Origin: Streptomyces pactum | GTDB taxonomy: Bacteria; Actinomycetota; Actinomycetes; Streptomycetales; Streptomycetaceae | Direction of reading: 5' to 3' | Assembly: GCF_002005225.1 (NCBI RefSeq) | Contig: NZ_CP019724.1 | Span: 1,116,001 to 1,180,000, forward strand | DNA: 64,000 nt | Shown here: in pieces, positions 50,847 to 60,109 of the stretch | Position numbering within the stretch: the first letter of the stretch is position 1 | Layout of the letters: each line of letters opens with the position of its first letter | Position numbers and translations under genes: made by a program | The notes under the pieces: model-generated | What the model was told of the DNA's origin: nothing | Database searches by the model: none | What the model saw: the letters and a program-made list of their open reading frames with translations, nothing else

Positions 50847-53800
50847 ATGCATGTGGGCTTTCTCGGACCGCTGGAGGTCCGGAGCGGGGAGAAGTCCGTC
50901 GCCGTGGGCGGCATCCGGCTCCGCACCCTCCTCATCAGGCTGGCACTCGAATCGGGCAGGTCCGTCCCGGTCGGTTCGCTGGCGTCCGCACTGTGGCCCC
51001 AGGAGCCGCCGGCCGACCGCGGTCACGCCGTGCAGGCTCTCGTCAGCCGCCTGCGCAAGGCGCTGCCCGACGGGACTCCCCTGCGGTTCGCCGGCGGCGG
51101 CTACCGCCTGGACATCGCGCCGGACTCCGTGGACGCACTGCGGTTCGAGGTGCTCGCCCGTCGGGGCAGCCGCCTGCTCCAGGAGGACGATCCGCGGGCC
51201 GCCACCCGGGTCCTGGGCGAGGCGATCGGTCTGTGGCGGGGCGAGCCGCTCGCCGACATGGCCGATTCGGCGTACGCGCAGGGCACCGTCGTACGCCTGA
51301 GCGAACTCAAGCTCACCGCCCTAGAGGACCGCGCCGCAGCCGGCCTGTCGCTGCGCACCGAACTGCCCTGCATGATCGCCGAACTGGAGTCGCTGGTCTC
51401 GCTGCACCCGCACCGCGAGCGTCTGTGGTCGCTCCTGATTTGCGCCCTGCACGCGGACGGCCGGTCCGCCGAGGCGCTGGCCGCCTACGAACGCTGCCGG
51501 ACCTGGCTCGCCGATCAGCTCGGCACCGACCCGTCGCCGGAACTGCAGGAGACCCATCTGCGTGTGCTGCGGGGGCAGGACGGCGCGGACCGGCGGCACG
51601 GGGCGCCCAGAGGCCTGCGCCGCGACAATCTGCGCGCGCAGCTCACCAGCTTCGTGGGGCGGTACGCGGAGACGCTGCGGCTCGGCAACCAGATGGCCGA
51701 ACACCGCCTCGTCACGCTCGTGGGCACGGGCGGCACCGGAAAGACCCGCCTGGCCACCGCGCTCGCCGGCGAACTCGCGGACGGCACACCCGGCGGCGTA
51801 TGGCTGGCCGAGCTGGCCGCGGTGACCGACGAGAGGGACGTGGCACCGGCCGTGCTGGCGGCGCTGGGCACCCGCGGCGTCAGCCTGTCCGACTCCGCCG
51901 ACGGCACGGGCGACAGCACGGACCGGCTGATCGAGGTGGTCCCGGCCGCCGGCACACTGATCGTCCTCGACAACTGCGAGCACGTCATCGGGGCGGCCGC
52001 CCGGCTCGCCGACGAACTCCTCGCTCGCTGCCCGCGGTTGAGGATCCTCGCGACCAGCAGGGAGCCGCTCGGCATCCTGGGGGAATCGCTCTTCCCGGTG
52101 CCGCCGCTGGCCCTTCCCTCGCCGCTCTCCAGCGCCACGACCGTGGCCGCCTGTCCCGCCGTACAGCTCTTCAGCGACCGCGCGGCCGCCGTCCGTCCCG
52201 GTTTCACGGTCACGGCGGACAACGCCTCGGCCGTGGCCGACATCTGCCGCAGGCTCGACGGGCTCCCGCTGGCCATCGAGCTGGCCGCGGCCCGGCTGCG
52301 TACGCTCTCGGTGGAGCAGTTGGCCGCCCGCCTCGACGACCGCTTTCACGTCCTGACCGGCGGCAGCCGCACCGCCCGGCCCCGGCACCGGACACTGCGC
52401 GCCGTGGTCGCCTGGAGCTGGGATCTGCTCACCGACGACGAGCGGGGTCTCGCGGAGACGCTCTCGGTCTGCCCGGCCTCGATCACGCTGGAGACCGCGG
52501 AGGCCATGGCCGGGCTGGGCACCCGCACTCTCGACACACTCACCTCCCTCGTCGAGAAGTCGGTCGTGCAGGTCGTGGACGGTGGGGAGATGCGCTTCCG
52601 GATGCTGGAGACGATCCGCGCCTACGGTCTGGAACGCCTCGCCGACCGCGGTGCGGTGGAAGCGGCGCGGCGCGCCCACGCCCACTGCTTCCTCGCCCTG
52701 GCCGAAGCCGCGGAGCCGCACCTGCGGGGCGGCACGGAGCAGATCGGCCGGACCAGGGCGCTCACCGCCGACCGCGACAACCTCCTGGCCGCGCTGCATT
52801 TCGCCTACGAGCTGGGCGACGCCGACACCGCCGTCCGGCTCGGCGCCGCGCTCTCGTACTTCTGGACCCAGCGCGGCGAGTACGGCCAGGCGGTGCACCT
52901 GCTGCGGACCGCGCTGGAGGTGCCCGGAGAGACCGAGCCGCAGAAGCGGGCCGTCGCCGCGGCGGGGTGCCTGCTCAACGGCATCCTCTCCGGCGACCCG
53001 GTCAACGCCCTGGGCGTGCCGGTGGATCCATGGCTGGGCACGAACCGCGGGCCACAGGCCGGGGACCATCCCGCCGTCGCCCTGGTGACGCCGCTGCGTG
53101 CCTGGATCAGCGGCGACGTGGAGGAGGGGCTGCGGGCGATCGACCAGCAGCCCTCCCCGCCCGATCGGTGGACCCGGGCGATGCTGTGGCTCATCCGTTC
53201 CATGTTCAGCCTCAACGAGGGCAACCCGGAGCAGGGTTGTCGCGATCTGCGCTGGAGCGCACGGGAGTTCCGCGTCATCGGCGAGCGCTGGGGCCTGGCC
53301 ACATCACTGACGTATCTGGCCGTGGGGCTGATGTCCCAAGGGAAGTACGGCGAGGCCGTGGCCGCGCTGACGGAGGCGATGGGCCCGGCCCGCGAGCTGG
53401 GCGGAGACGATCTGCAGCGGGTCTGGCTGGCCATCGCCCACCGGCACACCGGTCAGCGGGAGGCGGCCCGCGAGGAACTGCTGCGCGTCGTCGACAGCCC
53501 CTCCCCGGCGCCCCATCTGCGCATGGCGCGGTTGAACCTCGGTGACCTGGCGCGCCTGGAGGGCGATGTCGAGGAGGCGTCGAGACAGTACGCGCTGGCC
53601 CGCGAGACCTGCTCCACCGACACCTTCCACGACGTGGCCTTCCACACCCTGTACTGGACGGGCACCGCCCGGATCGCCCTCGCCCGGGACGACCTCGAGG
53701 GCAGCCACCGTGCGTTGCGCGAGGCTCTGGAACTGGCCGTCGACGCGGCCGACATGCTTCTCGTGGCGCTCGTCTGCGCCGCGGTGGCGCACTTGCTGCA

Positions 53801-54050
53801 GCGCTGTCGGGACCCCGAGTCGGCGGCGCTGCTGCTCGGCGTCTCGCACGCGCTGCGCGGTGCCTCCGAGGCGGGCAACCCCGACATCGCCCAGCTCGCG
53901 GCGGCCCTGACGGAGGATCTCGGCGAGGCGGCACACGCCCAGGCGTACGAAAGAGGGCGGTCCCTGGGGCGCGGCGACGCCGCCGAGCTGATCAGGGCCC
54001 GCCTCGACCAGGACAGTCTGCTCGAGTCCGCCCGACCGACACGAACCTGA
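50847..54050 (+). CDS. AfsR-like SARP transcriptional activator (BTAD, NB-ARC, TPR)
   Basis: A 1067-residue pathway-type regulator. The N-terminus (LGPLEV, about 1-95) is the OmpR-type winged helix of SARPs, followed by the bacterial transcriptional activation domain (about 100-245). An NB-ARC ATPase domain follows with Walker A GTGGTGKT (about 292-299) and Walker B LIVLDNCEH, then a long helical repeat region of TPR type to the end. Large SARPs of this design activate antibiotic clusters in response to an intracellular signal. ATG 50847 lacks a well-spaced ribosome binding site; GTG 50853 with GGGGGA 6 nt upstream is an alternative. It is the only obvious cluster-specific activator in the window. 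Confidence 0.93.
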   Translation: MHVGFLGPLEVRSGEKSVAVGGIRLRTLLIRLALESGRSVPVGSLASALWPQEPPADRGHAVQALVSRLRKALPDGTPLRFAGGGYRLDIAPDSVDALRFEVLARRGSRLLQEDDPRAATRVLGEAIGLWRGEPLADMADSAYAQGTVVRLSELKLTALEDRAAAGLSLRTELPCMIAELESLVSLHPHRERLWSLLICALHADGRSAEALAAYERCRTWLADQLGTDPSPELQETHLRVLRGQDGADRRHGAPRGLRRDNLRAQLTSFVGRYAETLRLGNQMAEHRLVTLVGTGGTGKTRLATALAGELADGTPGGVWLAELAAVTDERDVAPAVLAALGTRGVSLSDSADGTGDSTDRLIEVVPAAGTLIVLDNCEHVIGAAARLADELLARCPRLRILATSREPLGILGESLFPVPPLALPSPLSSATTVAACPAVQLFSDRAAAVRPGFTVTADNASAVADICRRLDGLPLAIELAAARLRTLSVEQLAARLDDRFHVLTGGSRTARPRHRTLRAVVAWSWDLLTDDERGLAETLSVCPASITLETAEAMAGLGTRTLDTLTSLVEKSVVQVVDGGEMRFRMLETIRAYGLERLADRGAVEAARRAHAHCFLALAEAAEPHLRGGTEQIGRTRALTADRDNLLAALHFAYELGDADTAVRLGAALSYFWTQRGEYGQAVHLLRTALEVPGETEPQKRAVAAAGCLLNGILSGDPVNALGVPVDPWLGTNRGPQAGDHPAVALVTPLRAWISGDVEEGLRAIDQQPSPPDRWTRAMLWLIRSMFSLNEGNPEQGCRDLRWSAREFRVIGERWGLATSLTYLAVGLMSQGKYGEAVAALTEAMGPARELGGDDLQRVWLAIAHRHTGQREAAREELLRVVDSPSPAPHLRMARLNLGDLARLEGDVEEASRQYALARETCSTDTFHDVAFHTLYWTGTARIALARDDLEGSHRALREALELAVDAADMLLVALVCAAVAHLLQRCRDPESAALLLGVSHALRGASEAGNPDIAQLAAALTEDLGEAAHAQAYERGRSLGRGDAAELIRARLDQDSLLESARPTRT

Positions 54051-54170
54051 CGGTCGCGGTCGAGCCGTCACCCGCCGGCGCACGGCCACCAGAGCAATCG
54101 CGGACATGACACCACTCCATCCACTGTACAACGATGGGCCGGTGACCTGCCCTCACCGCTTGGAGCAACG

Positions 54171-55403
54171 ATGGCGCCTGCCTGTGAACCGCTGCCGGTC
54201 CAGCTCGGAGCCCCGTCCACGGCAGACCCGCATGCCCGGTACGCCCGGCTCAGGGAGGCAGGACCAGTCCATCCCGCGCGCCTGCCGGACGGCACCGTCT
54301 GCTGGCTCGTCACCCGGTACGAGGAGGCCCGGAAGGCCCTCGCCCACCCCTGCCTGAGCACCGATCCCGCGCACGCCTCACCCAAGTACGAGCACCCGCC
54401 CTGGGAACACGGCCCCCCTCAGGCACTCCTCGCCGAGGCCGCCGGCCGGCACGTGCTGCACAGCGATCCGCCCGCGCACGACCGCCTGCGAAACCTGGTG
54501 AACCGCGCCTTCGGCACGCCGCGTTCGGCGTTCTGGCGTCGCGACGTCGAGCGGATCGTGGACGGCGCCTTGGCCCGGCTGGCGGGCCGCGACGAGCCGG
54601 AACTCCTGAGCGGGTTCGCCCTCCCCGTGGCGCTCGCGGTGATCTCCGAGGTGCTCGGTGTTCCGCACGCCCTGCGGGCCCGCCTGGAGGAATCCGCCGA
54701 GGCCCTGGTCACGGTGGGCGGGCGGCCCGCGACGCCCAACGCCGCGCGTGCCGCGGCCGGTGAGGTCATCCGGCTCATGACCGGCCTGTTCCGCGAGAAG
54801 CGCGCGGCGCCCGCGGACGACCTGCTCTCCGACCTCGCGTCCGCAGCCGACGAGGAGGGCGGGCCCCTCGACGAGGGCGATCTCATCGCGACCGCCTGCC
54901 TGCTGCTCTTCACCGGGTACGAGACCGTGGCCTATGCCCTGTGCAACAGCGTCATCAACCTGCTTGTCCGGCCCGACCAGTTGGCGGCCGCCCGCGCCTC
55001 CCCGGCGCTGCTCGCGTCCGCGATCGACGAGCTGCTGCGATTCGAGGGCCCGGGCGACTCCGCCGCCCTGCGCTACACCACCGCCTCGGTGCGGCTCGGC
55101 GACGTGGACATCCCCCGGGGCGAGTGCGTCCTGGTGTCGATCCAGTCGGCCAATCGCGACCGGTGCAGGTTCGCCGAACCCGAGCGGCTCGACATCTCCC
55201 GCGAGCCGGGCGACCACCTTGCTTTCGGCCACGGAATCCACCACTGCGTCGGAGCCCCCCTGGCCCGGCTCGAGATCGAGGTGGCGCTCCACCGGCTCCT
55301 CACGCGCTTCCCCGCCCTGCGCCTCGCGGTGGACGCCACCGAGCTGGAATGGCATCACCTCATGCCACTGCGCAGCGCACGCAGCCTTCCCGTACGCCTT
55401 TGA
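54171..55403 (+). CDS. Cytochrome P450 (4)
   Basis: A 410-residue P450 with TGYETVAY in the I-helix, DELLRF as ExxR and the heme loop FGHGIHHCVG. It resembles the macrolide-tailoring type but is not close to P450s 1 and 3. ATG 54171 has GGAG 5 nt upstream. It follows the SARP by 120 nt and precedes the third SnoaL-like gene, which has its own operator. It should be a late oxidation step in the pathway. Confidence 0.95.
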   Translation: MAPACEPLPVQLGAPSTADPHARYARLREAGPVHPARLPDGTVCWLVTRYEEARKALAHPCLSTDPAHASPKYEHPPWEHGPPQALLAEAAGRHVLHSDPPAHDRLRNLVNRAFGTPRSAFWRRDVERIVDGALARLAGRDEPELLSGFALPVALAVISEVLGVPHALRARLEESAEALVTVGGRPATPNAARAAAGEVIRLMTGLFREKRAAPADDLLSDLASAADEEGGPLDEGDLIATACLLLFTGYETVAYALCNSVINLLVRPDQLAAARASPALLASAIDELLRFEGPGDSAALRYTTASVRLGDVDIPRGECVLVSIQSANRDRCRFAEPERLDISREPGDHLAFGHGIHHCVGAPLARLEIEVALHRLLTRFPALRLAVDATELEWHHLMPLRSARSLPVRL

Positions 55404-55411
55404 GCCACGAG

Positions 55412-55446
55412 ACCCCAACACCATTGGTGTGCTTCCCGGTTGGGGT
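55412..55446 (+). terminator. Possible stem-loop after P450 4, next to operator 3
   Basis: ACCCCAA (55412-55418) pairs with TTGGGGT (55440-55446), and ACACC-ATT-GGTGT forms a smaller hairpin inside. It ends 2 nt before the CsoR-like site and could terminate the P450 transcript. Confidence 0.4.
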
Positions 55447-55448
55447 GT

Positions 55449-55465
55449 ATACCTGGGGAGGGTAT
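55449..55465 (+). promoter_or_regulatory. CsoR-like operator, site 3 (one mismatch)
   Basis: ATACCT-GGGGA-GGGTAT matches ATACCC-N5-GGGTAT with one mismatch in the left arm. It ends 27 nt before the start of the third SnoaL-like gene. Confidence 0.65.
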
Positions 55466-55492
55466 CCAGCAGGCAGGACCGAAAGGAATGGC

Positions 55493-55897
55493 ATGTCCGT
55501 CGATCTCGGCACCACCCCCGAGGAATTCGCCAGCGACTTCTTCAACTCGTACGTGAAGGACGTCATCTTCGGGGGCGAGAATCCCGAGCAGAGCATCGAC
55601 CGCTATTACACGCCGGACTTCGTACAGGTCACCGACGGCACCGAGACGGACCGGGCGGCACTCGCCGAGCACGCCCCCGCCGCGAGCCAGACCTTCGAGA
55701 GCGTCCAGTACACGGTGCGTGAGGCACTGCAGAGCGGCAACACCCTCGCCCTGCGCCTCACCTTCGACGGCTCCCTCAAAGCCGGCGGCGCCATCCAGAT
55801 GGAGTACTACACGTTCGCGGAGCTCGCCGACGACCGCCGCTTCAAGCGGATCAACCAGATCACCCGCACGCTCAAGAACGACATGATGCCCTCCTGA
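55493..55897 (+). CDS. SnoaL-like small protein, copy 3
   Basis: A 134-residue NTF2-fold protein, more diverged than the other two but with the same layout: an N-terminal helix, SIDRYYTPDF, a DRAALAEH helix in the place of RERLIKH, VREALQSGN, a Met-Glu-Tyr-Tyr-Thr-Phe-Ala-Glu strand replacing EFCEMTDDG, and INQITRTLK at the end. ATG 55493 has GAAAGGA upstream. It is preceded by a CsoR-like operator, as are its two paralogues. The function is unknown. Confidence 0.83.
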   Translation: MSVDLGTTPEEFASDFFNSYVKDVIFGGENPEQSIDRYYTPDFVQVTDGTETDRAALAEHAPAASQTFESVQYTVREALQSGNTLALRLTFDGSLKAGGAIQMEYYTFAELADDRRFKRINQITRTLKNDMMPS

Positions 55898-56408
55898 ACA
55901 CGGCACCAGCCGGCAACCGGACGACGCCTCACGACGCACCCGGAGGGAACGCCGCGGTGGCGGACTGAGAGGCGGACCGGGTGCGGTACCCGCGCTCCCG
56001 CCTCGCGGCGCGTCCCCCGTACGGGCGGTAGTCCGCGCTGCCGCGGGAGTGCGGCGCCGCCCGGCACGGTCCGCCGCCGTCGAGACGGTCATCACCGGGA
56101 CCACCCGGCCGCCGCAGCGCTCGCACTCGGGGGAACGACACGGGTCCGGGCGCACTCCGTGCGAGGGCTCTCGGCAAGCGGCATCGCATTCACGATCGCC
56201 GAGGGCGAGATCCTCGACATCGGTGCGCTCGGGGCGGTGCTCGACGCCGTCCGGGACCAGGATCCGGCCCGCACCGAGCGCGCCATGCGCGACCTGCTCG
56301 CCGAGTCCACCGAGGACACCGACCACCTCACCAACGCCTCGGAGGCAACCGGAACCCGATCCACCTGTTGACGCGTCCTGACGACCGACAACGAGTGGAC
56401 GGAAAACG
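55898..56408. other. 511-nt region without a clear gene; possible gene remnant at 56081-56371
   Basis: No intact gene is supported. A plus-strand frame open from about 56081 to the stop at 56371 could encode up to about 95 residues with a protein-like C-terminal part (ILDIGALGAVLDAVRDQDP and an acidic helical tail), without a good start or ribosome binding site. It may be the tail of a decayed regulator (the last part faintly recalls a GntR/FCD-type end), but I cannot assign it. The rest is G/C-rich and looks like a cluster edge. Confidence 0.35.
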
Positions 56409-57365
56409 ATGGCCGAACGGACGAAAGCGCGGGGCCGGTCGGCCTGGACGCGGGGGCGAGTGCTCGCCGGGGCGGCGGCACTGACGGCCGCCCTGACGCT
56501 GTTCCACGGGGCGGTCCCCAATGCGGTGGGCGGGCTGGGCAGTCTGCTGGAGTCGTTCCTGCCGTGGCTCGGCCTGGTCGTCGTGGTGCTGCTCGTCCTC
56601 GCGCTGGTGCGTCGTTCGGCCGTCGCGCTGGTGGCCCTGCTCCTGCCGGTGGCGGCCTGGACGTACCTGTTCGGCGCACTGCTCCTGCCCGCGCCGGAGC
56701 CCGGCGCCGCCGACCTGGTCGTGGTGCAGCACAACGTCAGCGACGAGAACGCCGACCCCTCGGGCACGGCCCGCGCCCTGGCCGGGACCGGAGCCGACCT
56801 CATAGCGCTCCAGGAGCTGGTGCCCCGGGACCTCGCCGTGTACGAGAGGACTCTCGCCCCGGAGTACCCGTACCGGACGGTTCAGGGCACGGTCGGGCTC
56901 TGGTCGAAGCGTCCGCTCACCGGTGCGCGGCCGCTCGACATCAAGCCCCGGGGCATCACGGACGAGTGGAATCGCGGGCTGCGGACCTCGGTGCGGACGC
57001 CGCACGGTGAGCTGGCCGTGTACGTCGCGCACCTGCCCTCGGTACGGGTCCGGGCGAGCGGCCTCGCCTCGTCCTGGCGGGACGAGAGCGCCGGCCTGCT
57101 GGGAGACGCCGTGGCGGCCGAGCGGCTGCCCCGGGTCGTCCTGCTGGGCGATCTCAACGGCACGGTCCACGACCGTGCGCTGGATCCGCTGACCACGCGT
57201 CTGAACGTCGCCGAACGGGGTGTCGCCCTCAGCTTCCCCGCCGCCTTCCCGCTGGCCCGCATCGACCAGGTCATGGCCCGCTCCGCGACCGTCGGCCACA
57301 TCCGCACCCTCCCCGCCACCGGAAGCGATCACCTTCCGGTCGTCGCCCGGATCAGGATGGACTGA
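56409..57365 (+). CDS. VanJ-like membrane protein, endonuclease/exonuclease/phosphatase fold
   Basis: A 318-residue protein with three N-terminal membrane segments (about 17-92) and then an endonuclease/exonuclease/phosphatase domain outside. Catalytic landmarks are VVQHNVS, LIALQEL, LGDLNGT, IDQVM and SDHLPVVARI. This layout matches VanJ of Streptomyces coelicolor, linked to teicoplanin resistance and thought to act on undecaprenyl-linked phosphates. It lies between the last cluster gene and the maltose locus, so it may be a resistance gene at the cluster edge or an ordinary chromosomal envelope gene. Confidence 0.85.
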   Translation: MAERTKARGRSAWTRGRVLAGAAALTAALTLFHGAVPNAVGGLGSLLESFLPWLGLVVVVLLVLALVRRSAVALVALLLPVAAWTYLFGALLLPAPEPGAADLVVVQHNVSDENADPSGTARALAGTGADLIALQELVPRDLAVYERTLAPEYPYRTVQGTVGLWSKRPLTGARPLDIKPRGITDEWNRGLRTSVRTPHGELAVYVAHLPSVRVRASGLASSWRDESAGLLGDAVAAERLPRVVLLGDLNGTVHDRALDPLTTRLNVAERGVALSFPAAFPLARIDQVMARSATVGHIRTLPATGSDHLPVVARIRMD

Positions 57366-57415
57366 ACGGGGCATACGCCGCACAGCCGGACGTAGCTGCC
57401 TCAATGAGACTGGAG

Positions 57416-57428
57416 AGCAAGCGGCTTG
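57416..57428. promoter_or_regulatory. Probable MalR operator upstream of malR
   Basis: GCAAGC-G-GCTTGC is a perfect palindrome, followed by two more CTTGCG direct repeats before the malR start. LacI-family maltose repressors of streptomycetes bind CTTGCAG-like palindromes, so autoregulation is likely. Confidence 0.6.
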
Positions 57429-57453
57429 CGGGACTTGCGCTAGTCTTGCGTAT

Positions 57454-58464
57454 GTGACGCGACGACTTGCTCAAGTAGCGAAGAAGGTTGGGGTCAGCGA
57501 GGCCACGGTCAGCCGGGTGCTCAACGACAAACCGGGGGTTTCCGAGGCGACCCGGCAGTCCGTGCTGAGCGCGTTGGACGTCCTGGGATACGAGCGGCCG
57601 ACGCAGTTGCGGGGCGAGCGTGCGCGGCTGGTGGGGTTGGTGCTGCCCGAGTTGCAGAACCCGATCTTCCCCGCGTTCGCCGAGGTCATCGGCGGCGCCC
57701 TCGCCCAGCAGGGGCTGACGCCGGTGCTGTGCACCCAGACCCAGGGCGGCGTCTCGGAGGCCGACTACGTCGAACTGCTCCTACAGCAGCAGGTGTCGGG
57801 CGTGGTCTTCGCGGGCGGGCTGTTCGCCCAGGCGGACGCCCCGCACGACCACTACCGGCTGCTCGCGGAACGCAACATCCCGGTGGTGCTGATCAACGCC
57901 TCCATCGAGGATCTCGACTTCCCGTGCATCGCCTGCGACGACGCCGTGGCCGTCGAACAGTCCTGGCGGCACCTGGCCTCCCTCGGCCACGAGCGCATCG
58001 GTCTGGTGCTCGGCCCCACGGACCACATCCCCTCCCGCCGGAAGCTGGCCGCCGCACGGCAGGCGGCGCAGGCGGTGAACGCCGAGCTGCCCGAGAAGTT
58101 CGTCGAGCGCGCCATGTTCTCCCTGGAGGGCGGCCAGGCAGCCGCGTCACGCCTGCTGGAGCGCGGCGTGACGGGCGTCATCTGCGCCAGCGACCCCCTC
58201 GCCCTCGGCGCCGTCCGCGCCGCCCGCCGGCGCGGACTCCACGTACCCCGCGACGTGTCCGTCGTCGGCTACGACGACTCCGCCTTCATGACCTGCACCG
58301 AACCCCCGCTCACCACCGTCCGCCAGCCCATCGAGGCCATGGGACGCGCCGCCGTCGACCTGCTCTGCGCACAGATCCAGGGCACCGAAGTGCCCCACAG
58401 GGAGCTGCTCTTCGAGCCCGAGCTCGTCGTCCGCGGCTCCACCGCGCAGGCGGCCACCCGGTAG
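57454..58464 (+). CDS. malR: LacI-family repressor, MalR-like
   Basis: A 336-residue LacI/GalR regulator. The N-terminal helix-turn-helix reads LAQVAKKVGVSEATVSRVLND, and the periplasmic-binding-protein-like effector domain fills the rest (GLVLPELQNPIF, SVVGYDDSAF, TTVRQP). GTG 57454 is close to a TAGTCTTGCGTATG context and may be leaderless. It precedes malE-malF-malG-aglA in the same direction, the arrangement known for the maltose repressor of Streptomyces, so maltose/maltodextrin control is the likely role. Confidence 0.88.
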   Translation: MTRRLAQVAKKVGVSEATVSRVLNDKPGVSEATRQSVLSALDVLGYERPTQLRGERARLVGLVLPELQNPIFPAFAEVIGGALAQQGLTPVLCTQTQGGVSEADYVELLLQQQVSGVVFAGGLFAQADAPHDHYRLLAERNIPVVLINASIEDLDFPCIACDDAVAVEQSWRHLASLGHERIGLVLGPTDHIPSRRKLAAARQAAQAVNAELPEKFVERAMFSLEGGQAAASRLLERGVTGVICASDPLALGAVRAARRRGLHVPRDVSVVGYDDSAFMTCTEPPLTTVRQPIEAMGRAAVDLLCAQIQGTEVPHRELLFEPELVVRGSTAQAATR

Positions 58465-58564
58465 CGGCTCCGCCCCCTCTGGCGGACATCTTCGGCAGAC
58501 TGTCGAGCAATTACGAAATCAGCGCGAGATATTGCGTCCACTTGTTCGCGGTGGTTGAGTGAGC

Positions 58565-58596
58565 GGCGCCCCACAACGCATCGGCGGTGGGGCGCC
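58565..58596 (+). terminator. Hairpin in malR-malE intergenic region
   Basis: A 10-bp perfect stem starting GGCGCCCCAC (58565-58574 with 58587-58596) lies about 30 nt before malE. It may end malR transcripts or protect the malE 5' end. Confidence 0.5.
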
Positions 58597-58626
58597 TTCC
58601 ACGTTCATGCCCGAAGGGGACCACCC

Positions 58627-60042
58627 ATGAGAAGTGCTCGGTTCCGCCGTACTCGCCGTGCCGGCGCCATCACGCTCGTCTCCGCTCTCACCCTGACCGC
58701 TCTGGCCGCCTGCGGCACGAGCAGCAGTGACGACGGCGGCGGTTCCGAAGGCGGCAGCGGGTCCTCCGACCCGGCTGCTCCGCTGGACCCGAAGACCAAG
58801 GTGACGATCACCATCGACTGCATGCCCCCGGCGGCGAAGGCGGCCGAGCTGAAGGAGTGGAAGGAGGACGTCAAGGCGTTCAACGAGAGGTACCCGAACG
58901 TCACCATCGACGGCCGCTCCACCCCGGGCCAGTGCCTGGAACCGCCGCGCTTCACGGCGATGCTCAAGGCCAAGTCCCAGCCCGACGTCTTCTACACGTA
59001 CTTCACCGACCTGCCCCAGGTGCTGGACAACGACGGCGCCGAGGACATCACCGCGTACGTCAACGAGAAGACCGTGCCGGCCCTGAAGGACATCGATCCG
59101 AGCGTCCTCGGCTCGCTCGAACACGAGAACAAGCTCTACGGCCTGCCCGAGAGCAACTACACGATGGGCCTGTTGATCAACCGCAAGCTCTTCGAGCAGG
59201 CCGGCCTCGACCCGGACTCCCCGCCGCGCACCTGGGACGAGGTCCGCACCGCCGCCAGGAAGATCTCCGGCCTCGGCGAAGGGATCGCCGGCTTCGGCGA
59301 GTACAGCGCGGGCAACACCGGCGGCTGGCACTTCACCGCACAGATGTACAGCCTCGGCGGCGAGGTCGTGGACGCGAGCGGCAAGAAGGCGGCGTTCGAC
59401 GACGAGCTGGGCAAGCAGGTCGCCGAGAACCTCCACGCCATGCGCTGGGAGGACGAGAGCATGGGCAAGACCCAGCTCCTCAAGTGGGGCGACCTGCAGA
59501 AGCAGATCGCCACCGACAAGCTCGGCATGTTCCTCGCCGCGCCCGACGACATCACGTACATGGTGCAGCAACTCGGCGCCGACTACGAGAACTTCGGCAT
59601 GGGCCCGATCCCGGGCGAGAAGAACACCCTCGCCGGCGGCAACGGCTACATGATCAAGGAAGGGATCTCCCCCGACAAGATCAAGGCGGCCGTCGCCTGG
59701 CTGAACTTCAAGAACCTCACCGTCGGCCGGGGACAGTTCGACTGGGCCCGCAAGAAGAAGGACGACCTGCCGGTCGGCCTCCCGCAGCCGAACTTCTGGC
59801 TCAACGAGTCGAAGCGGAGGGACGACGCGGCCCGGATCGAGCACGCCACCATGCCGGTCGAGAACTTCAAGACGTTCATGGACAACCCGGTCCCGGGCAA
59901 GGCCGAGCCGCCGAAGGCCCAGGAGGTCTACAAGGTCCTGGACAACGTGATGTCCGGCATCCTCACCAACGAGGACGCCGACGTCGGCCAACTGCTCTCC
60001 ACCGCCGAGCAGCAGGTCGACCAGGTTCTGGCCACGCAGTGA
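58627..60042 (+). CDS. malE: Maltose/maltodextrin ABC transporter, substrate-binding lipoprotein
   Basis: A 471-residue family 1 extracellular sugar-binding protein. The signal peptide ends in the lipobox LAAC, followed by a Ser/Gly/Asp-rich linker, so it is a membrane-anchored lipoprotein. ATG 58627 has GAAGGGG upstream. It captures maltose or maltodextrins for the permeases encoded next. The ATPase subunit is not in the operon; in streptomycetes the shared MsiK usually serves. Confidence 0.9.
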   Translation: MRSARFRRTRRAGAITLVSALTLTALAACGTSSSDDGGGSEGGSGSSDPAAPLDPKTKVTITIDCMPPAAKAAELKEWKEDVKAFNERYPNVTIDGRSTPGQCLEPPRFTAMLKAKSQPDVFYTYFTDLPQVLDNDGAEDITAYVNEKTVPALKDIDPSVLGSLEHENKLYGLPESNYTMGLLINRKLFEQAGLDPDSPPRTWDEVRTAARKISGLGEGIAGFGEYSAGNTGGWHFTAQMYSLGGEVVDASGKKAAFDDELGKQVAENLHAMRWEDESMGKTQLLKWGDLQKQIATDKLGMFLAAPDDITYMVQQLGADYENFGMGPIPGEKNTLAGGNGYMIKEGISPDKIKAAVAWLNFKNLTVGRGQFDWARKKKDDLPVGLPQPNFWLNESKRRDDAARIEHATMPVENFKTFMDNPVPGKAEPPKAQEVYKVLDNVMSGILTNEDADVGQLLSTAEQQVDQVLATQ

Positions 60043-60049
60043 CCGGCTC

Positions 60050-60081
60050 CCCCGGGGGGCGGGCCGCACCGCCCCCCGGGG
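60050..60081 (+). terminator. Strong hairpin between malE and malF
   Basis: A 13-bp stem (60050-60062 with 60069-60081) and a 6-nt loop follow the malE stop by 7 nt. Such structures commonly raise the level of the binding-protein mRNA over that of the permease genes. Confidence 0.75.
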
Positions 60082-60109
60082 CCCATGAGATCAGTCCCGA
60101 GGAGCGACG

